From Lewinellaceae bacterium (GTDB lineage Bacteria; Bacteroidota; Bacteroidia; Chitinophagales; Saprospiraceae): a DNA stretch of 64,000 nucleotides. Shown here piece by piece: positions 24,083-33,735 of the stretch (within the stretch, counting starts at the first letter, position 1; each line of letters opens with the position of its first letter). The stretch is taken from assembly GCA_020636255.1 (NCBI GenBank), contig JACJYE010000004.1:1-64000 (forward strand), in the 5' to 3' direction. The position numbers were made by a program, and so were the translations under genes. The notes under the pieces were generated by a model, which searched no databases, was not told where the DNA came from, and worked only from the letters and a program-made list of their open reading frames with translations.

Positions 24083-26158
24083 ATGAAAAACGCTTACCTC
24101 TTTACTTTTCTCCTGTTTTGTTGCGCAAGCGCCAATTCATTCGCCCAGCCCGATTCTACAGCGCAGGCGCTGGAGGCGCCTCAGCTGGTGACAGACACGC
24201 TCAAAGCCATCGATTACACTTTGAGCGCAGAACAGGGTAAACTGCTGTTCACCGCCAACACGCCCGACGGGCTTGCTTTTCTGCAAATGAACAGCGATAC
24301 GCTGGCCCTTCAGTTCAAAGGTGGCCGCGCGCTGTATCCCATCGAGGCCGACGCCAAAGGTAAGCTCTTGCTGATCCGAAACCATGGGAAAGGCTACAAG
24401 TTATTCCACATCGCTCAAAGAAAAGACGGCAGTTACCGGCTCAGGCACATCCCCATGTGGCTGTCGGTGTTGCCGCCGCTGATCGCCATCCTGCTGGCGC
24501 TCATCTTCCGCGAAGTGATCGTTTCACTTTTCATCGGCGTCTGGGCCGGTGCGTTTATCGCCGGGGGCCTGAGGCTGGAGTCTCTGTATTATTTCGTGCT
24601 GAGCTTTATGGAAGTGGTTCAGGTTTACGTCATTGGCGCGCTGGTGGATTCGGGGCACCTGTCCATAATGGCCTTCTCACTGCTGATCGGAGGCATGGTG
24701 GCCATCATATCGCGCAACGGAGGCATGGCCGGCGTGGTGGAAGTTTTCTCCCGTTACGCCCGTTCGCCCAGGAGCGCCCAGTTTATCACCTGGTTATTGG
24801 GGGTGGCCATTTTTTTTGACGATTACGCCAATACCCTCATCGTAGGCAACACCATGCGCAAGGTGACCGACCAGTACCGGATCTCCAGAGAGAAGCTGGC
24901 CTATATCGTCGACAGCACCGCCGCCCCCGTTGCCGCCGTAGCCTTCATTACCACCTGGATCGGCGCCGAACTGGGGTATATTGATGACGGCATCAGCCAG
25001 CTCCACGGCTTTGACGCCGACATGACGCCCTATGCCTTGTTTATCGCTTCGCTCAAGTATTCCTACTACCCTGCCCTCACACTGGCGTTCATGCTGATGC
25101 TCATCTTCCTCAACCGCGATTTCGGCGGCATGCACCGGGCAGAGTCCCGTGCCCGGGCAACGGGGGAAGTGGCGCAAAAACGGAGCGAAACGGAGGAAAG
25201 CGATATAGAAGACCTGGACCCGGTAAAAGGAGCTCCGCTAAAATGGTACAACGCCGTGATCCCTGTCGCACTCGTTATCCTGGTCACGATCTTCGGGCTG
25301 GTTGATACGGGTTTGGCCAATACCTACCAGGAACTAACTGATGCGGGCATCGGCCTGGGCTCCCACGGTTGGGGCGAGGTATGGGGGGCGATGGGGCAGC
25401 TGCTCGGCGAGCAGAGTACCTTCTTCATGAAAGTGGGCAAGCTGATCGGCAATTCCGATTCCTATGTCGCCCTGCTCTGGGCGAGCCTGTCGGGCGTTAC
25501 GGCCGCTGTCCTGCTCACGATCGGCGGGCGCATCATGACGTTGCCGGAGACGATCTCTACGCTGATCACCGGTTTCAAGGCCATGATGCCGGCCCTGCTC
25601 ATCCTGGCCATGGCGTGGTCACTGGCCTCTACGACCGAAGCCCTGCATACGGCCGCCTTTCTGACGACGGCCCTTCAGGATAGTGTAAACCCCTTCTTCA
25701 TGCCGGCCATCATCTTTATTCTGGCCGCTTTCATTTCTTTCTCGACCGGCTCCAGCTGGAGCACGATGGCCATCCTCTACCCTATCGCCATCCCGACCAC
25801 CTGGGCCATTTGTGTCAGCCAGGGGCTCGAACACGACTTGAGCCTGGAGATCCTGCTCAACGTCATTGCCGTCACACTCGGCGCTTCTGTACTCGGCGAC
25901 CACTGTTCGCCTATATCGGATACGACCATTCTGAGCTCGCTGGCTTCCGACTGCAACCACATCGACCACGTACGCACACAGATGCCCTACGCTTTGACGG
26001 TCGGTGCGGCCAGTATCGTAGCCGGCAGCCTGTCGGCCTTCCTTGGAGGCGGATGGGCCATCAGCGGGCTGGTGCTGCTGGGCAGCCTGGCCCTGCTGTT
26101 TCTAATCGTCAGGAGGCTGGGCAAACCGGTGAGCCAGCATATCATCAACGAACCGTAA
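24083..26158 (+). CDS. NhaC-family Na+/H+ antiporter with an extracytoplasmic N-terminal domain
   Basis: Of its 691 residues, about 130-680 form the NhaC-type transporter, with many hydrophobic segments and signatures LGVAIFFDDYANTLIVGNTM, VDSTAAPVAAVAFITTWIGA, ISFSTGSSWSTMAILYPIAI and LGASVLGDHCSPISDTTILS. It would exchange sodium for protons or organic ions at the inner membrane. The N-terminus is unusual: a cleavable-looking signal peptide (LFTFLLFCCASANSFAQ) and a soluble, beta-rich segment of about 105 residues (about 22-125) precede the first membrane helix, so this segment should lie in the periplasm. A short start at a later Met would remove it, but the signal peptide argues for the long form. 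Confidence 0.9.
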   Translation: MKNAYLFTFLLFCCASANSFAQPDSTAQALEAPQLVTDTLKAIDYTLSAEQGKLLFTANTPDGLAFLQMNSDTLALQFKGGRALYPIEADAKGKLLLIRNHGKGYKLFHIAQRKDGSYRLRHIPMWLSVLPPLIAILLALIFREVIVSLFIGVWAGAFIAGGLRLESLYYFVLSFMEVVQVYVIGALVDSGHLSIMAFSLLIGGMVAIISRNGGMAGVVEVFSRYARSPRSAQFITWLLGVAIFFDDYANTLIVGNTMRKVTDQYRISREKLAYIVDSTAAPVAAVAFITTWIGAELGYIDDGISQLHGFDADMTPYALFIASLKYSYYPALTLAFMLMLIFLNRDFGGMHRAESRARATGEVAQKRSETEESDIEDLDPVKGAPLKWYNAVIPVALVILVTIFGLVDTGLANTYQELTDAGIGLGSHGWGEVWGAMGQLLGEQSTFFMKVGKLIGNSDSYVALLWASLSGVTAAVLLTIGGRIMTLPETISTLITGFKAMMPALLILAMAWSLASTTEALHTAAFLTTALQDSVNPFFMPAIIFILAAFISFSTGSSWSTMAILYPIAIPTTWAICVSQGLEHDLSLEILLNVIAVTLGASVLGDHCSPISDTTILSSLASDCNHIDHVRTQMPYALTVGAASIVAGSLSAFLGGGWAISGLVLLGSLALLFLIVRRLGKPVSQHIINEP

Positions 26159-26192
26159 GTATTCCATTTAAGAATAAGAAAAACACGCGACT

Positions 26193-28355
26193 ATGAAAAA
26201 ATGCTTCCTCGTTCTTCTAATCACCGTTATCACCAACCTTGCCTTTGCCACCGAAGGCATGTGGCTCCCTCTGCTGCTGAAACAGCTCAATGAGAAGGAG
26301 ATGCAGGCCATGGGGATGAAGATCGGCGCAGAGGATATCTACAGTATTAACCGCGGCAGCCTGAAAGACGCCATCGTACAGTTTGGTAGTGGTTGTACAG
26401 GAGAGATCATCTCCGGGCAGGGCCTGCTGCTGACCAACCACCACTGCGGCGCCGGGCAGATACAGTCCCATTCATCGCTGGCGCACAATTACCTGCAAGA
26501 TGGCTTCTGGGCCATGTCACACGAAGAAGAGCTTCCTAACCCTGGGCTGACGGCTACCTTCATCGTTCGCATGGAAGATGTGACGAAACAGGTGCTGGAC
26601 AATGTGTCGCCAGATATGCACTACAAGGAACGGCAGGCATGGGTAACCAAAAACATCGACAAGCTCAGGGAGGCCACAGCCAGAGAACCTTATCAGGATG
26701 TGCTGATCCGGCCGTTCTTTGAAGGCAACCAGTATTACCTTTTTATAACCGAAACCTACCGCGATGTCCGGCTGGTAGGCGCGCCTCCCATTTCCATCGG
26801 CAAATTTGGAGTCGATACGGACAACTGGGTCTGGCCGAGGCATGCCGCCGACTTTTCCATATTCCGTATTTACGCCGGCCCCGACAATAAACCGGCCGAC
26901 TATTCTCCGGATAACATCCCCTTCGTGCCGCAGTATTTCCTGCCCGTGTCCATGGACGGTATTTCGGAGGGCGATTTCACTATGGTGTTCGGCTTTCCGG
27001 GCCGTACTGAAGAATACCTCCCCTCTTTTGCCATCGACCAGCGGGTCAATGTGATCAACCCCATCCGCATCGGCATCCGCGACCGCAGCCTGGATATCCT
27101 CAACGAAGAGATGCGCCGTGACCCGCAGGTACGCATCCAATACGTTACCAAGCAGAATCGGATCGCCAACTCCTGGAAAAAATGGATCGGGGAAAGCCAG
27201 GGCATCAAGGCCACCGACGGTGTAGGGCGGAAGAAGGAATTCGAACGGGAATTCCAGAAACGCGTAGAATCCAGGCCCGAGTGGAAGGAAAAGTACGGGG
27301 CCTTGCTGAGCAGGTTCGAAAAGTTGTATGCCGAGCTGGAACCCTATGCCAGCGGCCGGGAATACATCGCCGAGATCGCCTTCCGAAATATCGAGCTGTT
27401 CAGCCTGGCGAACAGCCTGCACGGCGTTGTCAAACAATACGAAACCAACGGCGCCGAAGCCCTGAAACCCCGCATGCCCCGTATCCAGGCCTACCTCGAT
27501 GGGTTTTACAAGGATTACCGGCCCGACATCGACCAGCGGGTTTTCGCTGCGTTGATGGAAGTGTATTTCGCCGAGCTCAACCCCGCTTACCAATCGCAAT
27601 TCGCCATAACCCAGTTTGTCGACGCTCAGAAGGACCCTGCCGAACTGGCGCGTATTGTTTATACCAAAACCAAACTCGTAGACCCCACGGCCATGTCAAA
27701 GGCCATCGATGCCGGCCCCGAAGCTTTTATCAAACTGCTGGCGGAAGACTATGCCTATACCCTGATGCGCCGCATCGCGGAAATCAGCGAAGCACAGGTG
27801 CAGGAAACCTACGACCGCATTCAGGATGAGATCGGCCTGCTACAGGAGCAGTACATGGCGGCGCAAATGGAGGTTTTTCCGGAAAAGCGCTTTTATCCCG
27901 ATGCCAACAGCACCATGCGTGTTACCTATGGAAAAGTTGCAGGGTATCAGGCCCGCGATGCCGTCAATTACAGCCCGCAGACTTATCTGGAGGGCGTAAT
28001 GGAGAAATACGTACCCGGCGATTACGAGTTCGACGTGCCGGAAAAGCTGCGGGAACTCTACCGCAAAAAGGATTATGGCCCTTATGGCGTTAATGGCAAA
28101 ATGCCCGTTTGTTTTATCGGCACCAACCATACGACCGGCGGCAACTCCGGCAGCCCGGCCATCGATGCCTATGGCAACCTCATCGGGCTTAACTTCGACC
28201 GGGTTTGGGAAGGTACTATGAGCGATATTAACTACGACGCATCCATTTGCCGCAACATCATGGTCGACATACGCTACATCCTGTTCATCATCGACAAGTA
28301 CGCCGGCGCCGGCCACCTGGTACAGGAAATGAAGCTGGTTCACCCGAAGGGTTGA
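26193..28355 (+). CDS. S46 dipeptidyl peptidase, DPP11-type
   Basis: The 720-residue protein has a signal peptide (FLVLLITVITNLAFA) and the S46 fold. The catalytic His lies in LLTNHHCGAGQI (His83/His84), the Asp in the VWPRHAADFSIFR region, and Ser652 in TTGGNSGSPAID. The residue 18 positions after the Ser is Arg670 (LNFDRVWEG). In the family an Arg there marks DPP11, which removes dipeptides with Asp or Glu at the second position, whereas DPP7 has Gly. It acts in the periplasm in peptide nutrition. It follows nhaC by 34 bases on the same strand and may be cotranscribed. Confidence 0.95.
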   Translation: MKKCFLVLLITVITNLAFATEGMWLPLLLKQLNEKEMQAMGMKIGAEDIYSINRGSLKDAIVQFGSGCTGEIISGQGLLLTNHHCGAGQIQSHSSLAHNYLQDGFWAMSHEEELPNPGLTATFIVRMEDVTKQVLDNVSPDMHYKERQAWVTKNIDKLREATAREPYQDVLIRPFFEGNQYYLFITETYRDVRLVGAPPISIGKFGVDTDNWVWPRHAADFSIFRIYAGPDNKPADYSPDNIPFVPQYFLPVSMDGISEGDFTMVFGFPGRTEEYLPSFAIDQRVNVINPIRIGIRDRSLDILNEEMRRDPQVRIQYVTKQNRIANSWKKWIGESQGIKATDGVGRKKEFEREFQKRVESRPEWKEKYGALLSRFEKLYAELEPYASGREYIAEIAFRNIELFSLANSLHGVVKQYETNGAEALKPRMPRIQAYLDGFYKDYRPDIDQRVFAALMEVYFAELNPAYQSQFAITQFVDAQKDPAELARIVYTKTKLVDPTAMSKAIDAGPEAFIKLLAEDYAYTLMRRIAEISEAQVQETYDRIQDEIGLLQEQYMAAQMEVFPEKRFYPDANSTMRVTYGKVAGYQARDAVNYSPQTYLEGVMEKYVPGDYEFDVPEKLRELYRKKDYGPYGVNGKMPVCFIGTNHTTGGNSGSPAIDAYGNLIGLNFDRVWEGTMSDINYDASICRNIMVDIRYILFIIDKYAGAGHLVQEMKLVHPKG

Positions 28356-28376
28356 TTTAGATACCGGCCGAAAAAA

Positions 28377-28419
28377 AAGGAGCCATCCATGCTCAGCAGC
28401 AGGATGGCTCCTTTTTTAT
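28377..28419. terminator. Bidirectional terminator between DPP11 and dnaK
   Basis: AAGGAGCCATCC (28377-28388) pairs perfectly with GGATGGCTCCTT (28402-28413). T runs follow the stem on both strands, so it can end both converging transcripts. Confidence 0.85.
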
Positions 28420-28437
28420 TGAGGAAAACCCGGAGGG

Positions 28438-30357
28438 TTACTTCTTGTCTTCGTCGACTTCTTCGAATTCCACGTCGGTTACATCATCGGCGCCGCCACC
28501 GGCGTTTTCCTGGCTGCCTGCGCCTGCGCCTTCATCGCCCTGGGGCTGGCCCTGCTGGGAAGCCTGATACAGGTCCTGGCTGGCAGCCTGCCATGCGCTG
28601 TTGAGGGCCTCGGTAGCGCTGTCGATGCGCCCAAGGTCCTGTGCCTTGTGGGCTTCCTTGAGGTTGTCGACGGCCGACTGGATGGCCTCTTTTTTATCGG
28701 CCGGGATCTTATCGCCGTATTCCTTGAGCTGTTTTTCCGTCTGGAAGATCAGGGAATCAGCCGCATTGATCTTTTCGGCGTGTTCGCGTGCCGCACGGTC
28801 CGTCTCGGCGTTGGCCTGGGCTTCTGTTTTCATCCGTTCGATCTCTTCTTTCGACAGGCCGGTAGAAGCCTCGATGCGGATCGATTGTTCTTTGCCTGTG
28901 CCTTTGTCTTTCGCATGAACGTGCAGGATGCCGTTAGCGTCGATATCGAAGCTCACTTCGACCTGGGGCACGCCACGCGGCGCCGGTGGGATGCCGTCGA
29001 GGATAAAGCGGCCTACGGTGCGGTTATCGCGCGCCATTGGGCGCTCGCCCTGCAGAATATGGATCTCTACGGACGGTTGGTTATCGGAAGCCGTGGAATA
29101 AACCTTAGACTTCTTGGTCGGGATGGTCGAGTTAGCTTCGATGACGACATCATACACGCCGCCCATCGTTTCGATCCCGAGCGAAAGCGGAGAAACGTCA
29201 AGCAGGAGCACATCCTGTACATCACCGCTGAGTACGCCGCCCTGGATAGCTGCGCCAACGGCCACAACTTCATCGGGGTTTACTCCTTTGTTCGGTTTTT
29301 TACCAAAAAATTCCTCAACGGCCTGCTGGATACGCGGGATACGCGTAGAACCACCTACCAGAATGATCTCGTCGATATCGTTCTTACTGAGGTTAGCGTC
29401 TTCCAGGGCTTTCTGGCATGGGCCCAGAGTGCGGCTCACCAGGTGGTCGACGAGCTGTTCGAAGCGGGCGCGGTTGAGTTTGAGGACGAGGTGTTTGGGC
29501 ACGCCATCCACAGCCGTGATGTACGGCAGGTTGATCTCCGTTTCCGAAGAAGCGGAAAGTTCGATCTTCGCTTTTTCAGCAGCGTCTTTCAGGCGCTGCA
29601 GGGCCATGGGGTCTTTGCGAAGGTCGATGCCTTCCTGGCTCTTGAACTCATCGGCCAGATAATCGATGATAACGCGGTCGAAGTCGTCACCGCCAAGGTG
29701 GGTATCACCATTGGTGGATTTTACTTCGAAGACACCTTCACCCAGTTCCAGGATGGAAATATCGAAAGTACCGCCACCGAGGTCATACACGGCGATAGTG
29801 ATATCTTTGTTGCGCTTGTCCAGGCCATAGGCCAGAGCGGCAGCAGTCGGTTCGTTGATGATCCGACGCACTTTCAGGCCGGCGATCTCGCCTGCTTCTT
29901 TGGTGGCCTGACGCTGGGAGTCGTTGAAATATGCAGGCACGGTGATCACGGCTTCCGTCACCGGGGAGCCCAGAAAATCTTCCGCCACTTTCTTCATCTT
30001 CTGCAGCACCATTGCGGATATCTCCTGCGGGGTATACATGCGCCCGTCGATGTCCACTCTCAGCGTATCGTTATCTCCTTTAGCTACTTTGTAGGCGATG
30101 TGCCCCACTTCCTTGGCTATTTCGGAGTAGCGGTGGCCCATAAAACGCTTGATAGACGATACGGTGCGTTGGGGGTTTGTGATAGCCTGACGTTTGGCCG
30201 GGTCGCCGATCTTGCGTTCGCCGTTATCCATAAAAGCAACGACGGAAGGCGTTGTCCTCCTGCCTTCGTCATTCGGGATAACCACGGGTTCGTTACCCTC
30301 CATAACCGCTACACAGGAGTTCGTTGTTCCTAAGTCAATCCCTATAATTTTACCCAT
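28438..30357 (-). CDS. dnaK: Chaperone DnaK (Hsp70)
   Basis: The start at 30357 gives 639 residues beginning [20 protein letters not shown], the classical phosphate-binding loop. Further signatures are [20 protein letters not shown] and [20 protein letters not shown] in the nucleotide-binding domain. A substrate-binding domain follows (from about 390), and the C-terminal lid ends in the acidic tail with [15 protein letters not shown]. DnaK folds and protects proteins in an ATP cycle with DnaJ and GrpE. Neither partner gene is adjacent here. I saw no CIRCE inverted repeat upstream. Confidence 0.98.
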   Translation of the reverse strand: MGKIIGIDLGTTNSCVAVMEGNEPVVIPNDEGRRTTPSVVAFMDNGERKIGDPAKRQAITNPQRTVSSIKRFMGHRYSEIAKEVGHIAYKVAKGDNDTLRVDIDGRMYTPQEISAMVLQKMKKVAEDFLGSPVTEAVITVPAYFNDSQRQATKEAGEIAGLKVRRIINEPTAAALAYGLDKRNKDITIAVYDLGGGTFDISILELGEGVFEVKSTNGDTHLGGDDFDRVIIDYLADEFKSQEGIDLRKDPMALQRLKDAAEKAKIELSASSETEINLPYITAVDGVPKHLVLKLNRARFEQLVDHLVSRTLGPCQKALEDANLSKNDIDEIILVGGSTRIPRIQQAVEEFFGKKPNKGVNPDEVVAVGAAIQGGVLSGDVQDVLLLDVSPLSLGIETMGGVYDVVIEANSTIPTKKSKVYSTASDNQPSVEIHILQGERPMARDNRTVGRFILDGIPPAPRGVPQVEVSFDIDANGILHVHAKDKGTGKEQSIRIEASTGLSKEEIERMKTEAQANAETDRAAREHAEKINAADSLIFQTEKQLKEYGDKIPADKKEAIQSAVDNLKEAHKAQDLGRIDSATEALNSAWQAASQDLYQASQQGQPQGDEGAGAGSQENAGGGADDVTDVEFEEVDEDKK

Positions 30358-30726
30358 GTTATGCAATTTTGATTGTTTGTTCCTAATAATGTTCGACACC
30401 TCCCTTACATCAAGGGATATGCCAAGCCGCTCAGAAGGGCATTTTCATGACAAATCTGCTCAAATTACAGGCTGACAGGTGACATTTGAAAGGAAGCACG
30501 CCTTACGATGTCAGCAGGTGTGACAAAACGACAGGTATAGTTTGTGTAGCGATGGCGGAGCCGGAGCCTCAGCCAAAAGCCATGTTACATGGTTTCATTG
30601 TTAAAGCCACTTCGAGGAGCCACTCTTGGTTACACAAAGCACGGATTTCCAAAATTTTCCTTTGTGTGTCTTTGTGGCTTCTTTGTGTATCTCTGTGTAA
30701 AACAATTCAACCGTGAGGCAATGGCA
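30358..30726. repeat. Intergenic region upstream of dnaK with CTTTGTG-type repeats
   Basis: No gene is visible in these 369 bases. Near 30655-30710 the word CTTTGTG or TCTGTGT recurs about every 10 to 13 bases (TTTGTGTG, CTTTGTGG, CTTTGTGT, TCTGTGTA). This is the style of dispersed short-period repeats seen between genes in many Bacteroidota. The part nearest dnaK should hold its promoter, but I could not fix a -7 box. A related hairpin lies after ndk at 46784-46850. Confidence 0.45.
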
Positions 30727-31734
30727 CTATCTGAAACCCAGGCCTTTGGTATAAACTCCACTTATAAGAGAGTCGAGCGCTTCCTCCTGAAGGCGGAAAC
30801 CCGGGCGCCGCATGGTGTAGCGAGAGGTCATAATGCCCAGCCCCTCCGACATATTGGAATAGGTAGGGATACTCTGAGAGCTGGTGATGCCCGTGTTGGA
30901 CCGTGCCACCCGGACGTATTGGTATAGCTCCTCCCCTGCCCCGGTGACGACAAGTTCCATTCCGTCGAACTGGCGGATCTCGCCATTGCTTTTGGGGATA
31001 GCATTACCCAAAAAGCTGTATAAGGATTCGCCGAAAGCTTCCGTTTCCACCCGGTCGCTGTTGGTTTCGTTGAACACCGAACGGTCAACGACCCATTCTA
31101 CGGACTTGCGTTCGAAAACAGTGGGGGTAGTAGGCTGCGCTTCCTTGTAGTAGAAGATGAAGCGCACGTCGAATATTTTGGCTTCCGGGCCGGGCCTCCA
31201 GCTAATCTTTTTAGACTCCTGATAAAGCCAGCGGCGGATGACGCGCGTCGGGCTGGAGGATATGGAATCGATCTCGTTCAGCACCGTCGTTTCGGCAGTT
31301 ACCGGCTCTAGCTCGTCGCCGCGGTTGATCGTCAGGCGGATCTGGTTCCCACCCTGGAAATTGGCTACGCTGGCCGGGATCTTGTACAGCACGTTCGGGT
31401 TATTGGCGAACAGGCCATCATCCTTGGGGTATCCTTCGTCGTTGCCGTCCACCCGTTGCAGGGTGTAAGATTGCCCTGTGTTCAGGTTCTGCAGCTCAAC
31501 GGTAATGTTGGCGTAATATATGGAGTCCGTGACCTTGGCGATCTCAAGCGCATTGCCGCCCGGTTCCAGGAATGCTTTCTCTATGCGTACATAGTGGGCC
31601 GTATCCTGCGTGGAAATAAAACTATATACCACGGGGATGTCTTTCCAATCCGCTTCCAACTCAAAGTCCGTTGAGCAGGAGCCCAAAAAAAACGACGCCG
31701 TGACAAGAAGCGCGAAAATTCCTAGTATTCTCAT
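30727..31734 (-). CDS. Lipoprotein of unknown function
   Basis: The start at 31734 gives 335 residues with a lipoprotein signal (ILGIFALLVTASFFLGSC). The mature part is mainly beta: DWKDIPVVYSFISTQDTAHY, VRIEKAFLEPGGNALEIAKV, ITVELQNLNTGQSYTLQRVD, IRLTINRGDELEPVTAETTV. This resembles DUF4249-type surface lipoproteins, which precede TonB-dependent receptors in some Bacteroidota, but the match is not certain and no receptor gene is adjacent. A TACCTTTG -7 box lies 25 bases upstream. It is probably exposed on the outer membrane. Confidence 0.75.
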   Translation of the reverse strand: MRILGIFALLVTASFFLGSCSTDFELEADWKDIPVVYSFISTQDTAHYVRIEKAFLEPGGNALEIAKVTDSIYYANITVELQNLNTGQSYTLQRVDGNDEGYPKDDGLFANNPNVLYKIPASVANFQGGNQIRLTINRGDELEPVTAETTVLNEIDSISSSPTRVIRRWLYQESKKISWRPGPEAKIFDVRFIFYYKEAQPTTPTVFERKSVEWVVDRSVFNETNSDRVETEAFGESLYSFLGNAIPKSNGEIRQFDGMELVVTGAGEELYQYVRVARSNTGITSSQSIPTYSNMSEGLGIMTSRYTMRRPGFRLQEEALDSLISGVYTKGLGFR

Positions 31735-31758
31735 TATTGCCTTGATTTTAATGCGCCC

Positions 31759-31766
31759 CAAAGGTA
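31759..31766 (-). promoter_or_regulatory. Promoter -7 box (TACCTTTG) of the lipoprotein gene
   Basis: TACCTTTG on the minus strand is a full match to TAnnTTTG, 25 bases before the start at 31734. Confidence 0.5.
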
Positions 31767-31855
31767 AAACTTTTGGTAATAAATCACCATGCCCGCCCGT
31801 TTCCTCAATGACGTTTGACTGACTTATTTATAACTTGCACCCTCAAAAAAAGCCA

Positions 31856-32671
31856 ATGTCGGTCAATAAAGATATCAAACGAGTAACCACGCACGTCCTG
31901 CAGGCCATGAAAGAGCAAGGTGTAAAGATCACCATGCTCACGGCCTATGATTATTCCATGGCGCGTATTCTCGACGAAGCGGGGATCGACGTGCTGCTGG
32001 TGGGCGACTCTGCCTCAAATGTCATGGCGGGCCATGAGACCACGCTTCCGATCACGCTGGACCAGATGATCTATCACGCTTCTTCCGTCGTTAGGGCCGT
32101 AAAACGTTCCCTGGTTGTCGTCGACCTGCCCTTTGGGTCTTACCAGGGCAACTCCCGCACAGCGCTGGATTCCGCCATCCGGATCATGAAAGAATCGGGT
32201 GCTCATGCGGTCAAGCTGGAAGGCGGACAGGAAGTGGAGGAATCGATCCGGCGCATTTTATCGGCAGGGGTGCCGGTTATGGGGCACCTGGGGCTTACCC
32301 CGCAGTCCATATATAAGTTTGGCACCTATACCGTACGTGCAAAAGAAGAAGCTGAAGCCCAAAAGCTGATGGAGGACGCCCAGCTGCTGCAGGAACTGGG
32401 TTGCTTCGCTATCGTGCTGGAAAAGATCCCGGCAAAGCTGGCCCAGGAGGTTGCCAAAAAACTTTACATCCCGATCATAGGTATCGGGGCCGGCGGAGCG
32501 GCCGATGGCCAGGTGCTGGTCACCCACGATATGCTGGGCATCACGAAAGATTTCCAGCCTCGTTTTCTGCGGCGCTACCTCAGCCTTTTCGATACTATTA
32601 AAGAAGCTGCCGAACAATATGCCCGGGATGTGCGTTCCAGTGATTTCCCTAATGAAAAAGAACAATATTAA
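31856..32671 (+). CDS. panB: 3-methyl-2-oxobutanoate hydroxymethyltransferase
   Basis: The start at 31856 gives 271 residues, the usual PanB length. Signatures are [89 protein letters not shown] and [20 protein letters not shown] with the metal and ketopantoate sites. It makes ketopantoate from 2-oxoisovalerate and methylene-tetrahydrofolate, the first step to pantothenate and CoA, in the cytoplasm. mltG starts nine bases after its stop, so the two are likely cotranscribed. Confidence 0.97.
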   Translation: MSVNKDIKRVTTHVLQAMKEQGVKITMLTAYDYSMARILDEAGIDVLLVGDSASNVMAGHETTLPITLDQMIYHASSVVRAVKRSLVVVDLPFGSYQGNSRTALDSAIRIMKESGAHAVKLEGGQEVEESIRRILSAGVPVMGHLGLTPQSIYKFGTYTVRAKEEAEAQKLMEDAQLLQELGCFAIVLEKIPAKLAQEVAKKLYIPIIGIGAGGAADGQVLVTHDMLGITKDFQPRFLRRYLSLFDTIKEAAEQYARDVRSSDFPNEKEQY

Positions 32672-32680
32672 GCCCTACCG

Positions 32681-33712
32681 ATGAAAAGGATAATCACCCT
32701 GTCCGCTGCCATTGGCGCCGTATTGTTGCTCATAGCCGCACTGATTGCGTATAAGAAGGCCGTTGGCCCGGCCATACCGCAAGGGCTGCCGAGCTATTAC
32801 GTAGAGATACCATCCCGTTCTGATTTTGATGAAACCGTAAGCATCCTCAAGGCCGGTGGGTTCATCCAGAACGAAAACGCCTTTCGCCTGCTCGCTCAGC
32901 GCATGAACTACGCGCGTTACCCCATGCGCGCAGGCCGTTTCGAGCTTAAGCCGGGCTGGACGGCCATCCAGATGATCCGCCAGCTGCGGTCTGGCGAGCA
33001 GTCGCCCGTAAAGGTTATCCTGACCAATGAGCGCCTGCCCGAGAACGTGGCCGCCAAGGTGGCGCGGTTCATCGAGCCCGACTCGCTGGCCATCTGGGGC
33101 CTGTTTCAGGATTCCACCTATCTCGATTCCATTGGCTACACTCCCGAGACGCTGATATCCCTTTTTGTCCCCAACACCTACGAGTTTTACTGGAACACCA
33201 CGCCCCGGGGTTTTATGGGCCGCATGATCCGCGAGCACGATGCTTTCTGGGCGCAAAGCGGAAGGCAGGCACAAGCAGAAGCTCTGGGCCTCAGCCCTGC
33301 TGAGGTATATACCCTGGCCTCTATCGTAGAGAAGGAAACGCTGCGGGAGGAAGAAAAAAAGAGGATGGCCGGCACTTACCTCAACCGGCTTAAAGTAGGG
33401 ATGCGCCTGCAGGCCGACCCCACCTGCGTATTTGCCACCCGCGATTTCGATACGCCCCGGGTGACCAATTACCATACGCAATTTGATTCACCTTATAACA
33501 CATACCTTTATGCCGGCTTGCCTCCGGGCCCTATTTGCATGGCATCCATATCGAGTATCGATGCCGTGCTCAACGCCGAGCAACACGATTACCTCTACTT
33601 CTGTGCCGTAGGCGACGGTTCCGGGCTGCATTCCTTCTCCAGGACCCTCGAGGGCCACAACCAGAACGCTGCCCGCTACCGGCAGAACCTGCGGCAACGC
33701 GGGCTAAGGTAG
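32681..33712 (+). CDS. mltG: Endolytic murein transglycosylase MltG
   Basis: The 343-residue protein has one N-terminal membrane anchor (LSAAIGAVLLLIAALIAY), a LysM-like segment (MRAGRFELKPGWTAIQMIRQ) and the YceG/MltG catalytic domain. The catalytic Glu is in LASIVEKETL, and downstream are VGMRLQADPTCVF, SPYNTYLYAGLPPGPIC and LYFCAVGDGSGLHSFSRTLE. It cuts nascent glycan strands near the inner membrane and so sets strand length. It is directly downstream of panB. Confidence 0.95.
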   Translation: MKRIITLSAAIGAVLLLIAALIAYKKAVGPAIPQGLPSYYVEIPSRSDFDETVSILKAGGFIQNENAFRLLAQRMNYARYPMRAGRFELKPGWTAIQMIRQLRSGEQSPVKVILTNERLPENVAAKVARFIEPDSLAIWGLFQDSTYLDSIGYTPETLISLFVPNTYEFYWNTTPRGFMGRMIREHDAFWAQSGRQAQAEALGLSPAEVYTLASIVEKETLREEEKKRMAGTYLNRLKVGMRLQADPTCVFATRDFDTPRVTNYHTQFDSPYNTYLYAGLPPGPICMASISSIDAVLNAEQHDYLYFCAVGDGSGLHSFSRTLEGHNQNAARYRQNLRQRGLR

Positions 33713-33735
33713 GCGCGGTACTTCCCTGAAGCTGC

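Noticed and set aside
26517..27599. 360-codon minus-strand frame
   Set aside because: It lies wholly opposite the S46 peptidase, whose catalytic motifs are intact.
28648..30333. 561-codon plus-strand frame
   Set aside because: It is antisense to dnaK. Long open antisense frames are a known by-product of dnaK codon bias, and it has no start signal.
30358..30480. CIRCE heat-shock operator upstream of dnaK
   Set aside because: The TTAGCACTC-N9-GAGTGCTAA inverted repeat is not present.
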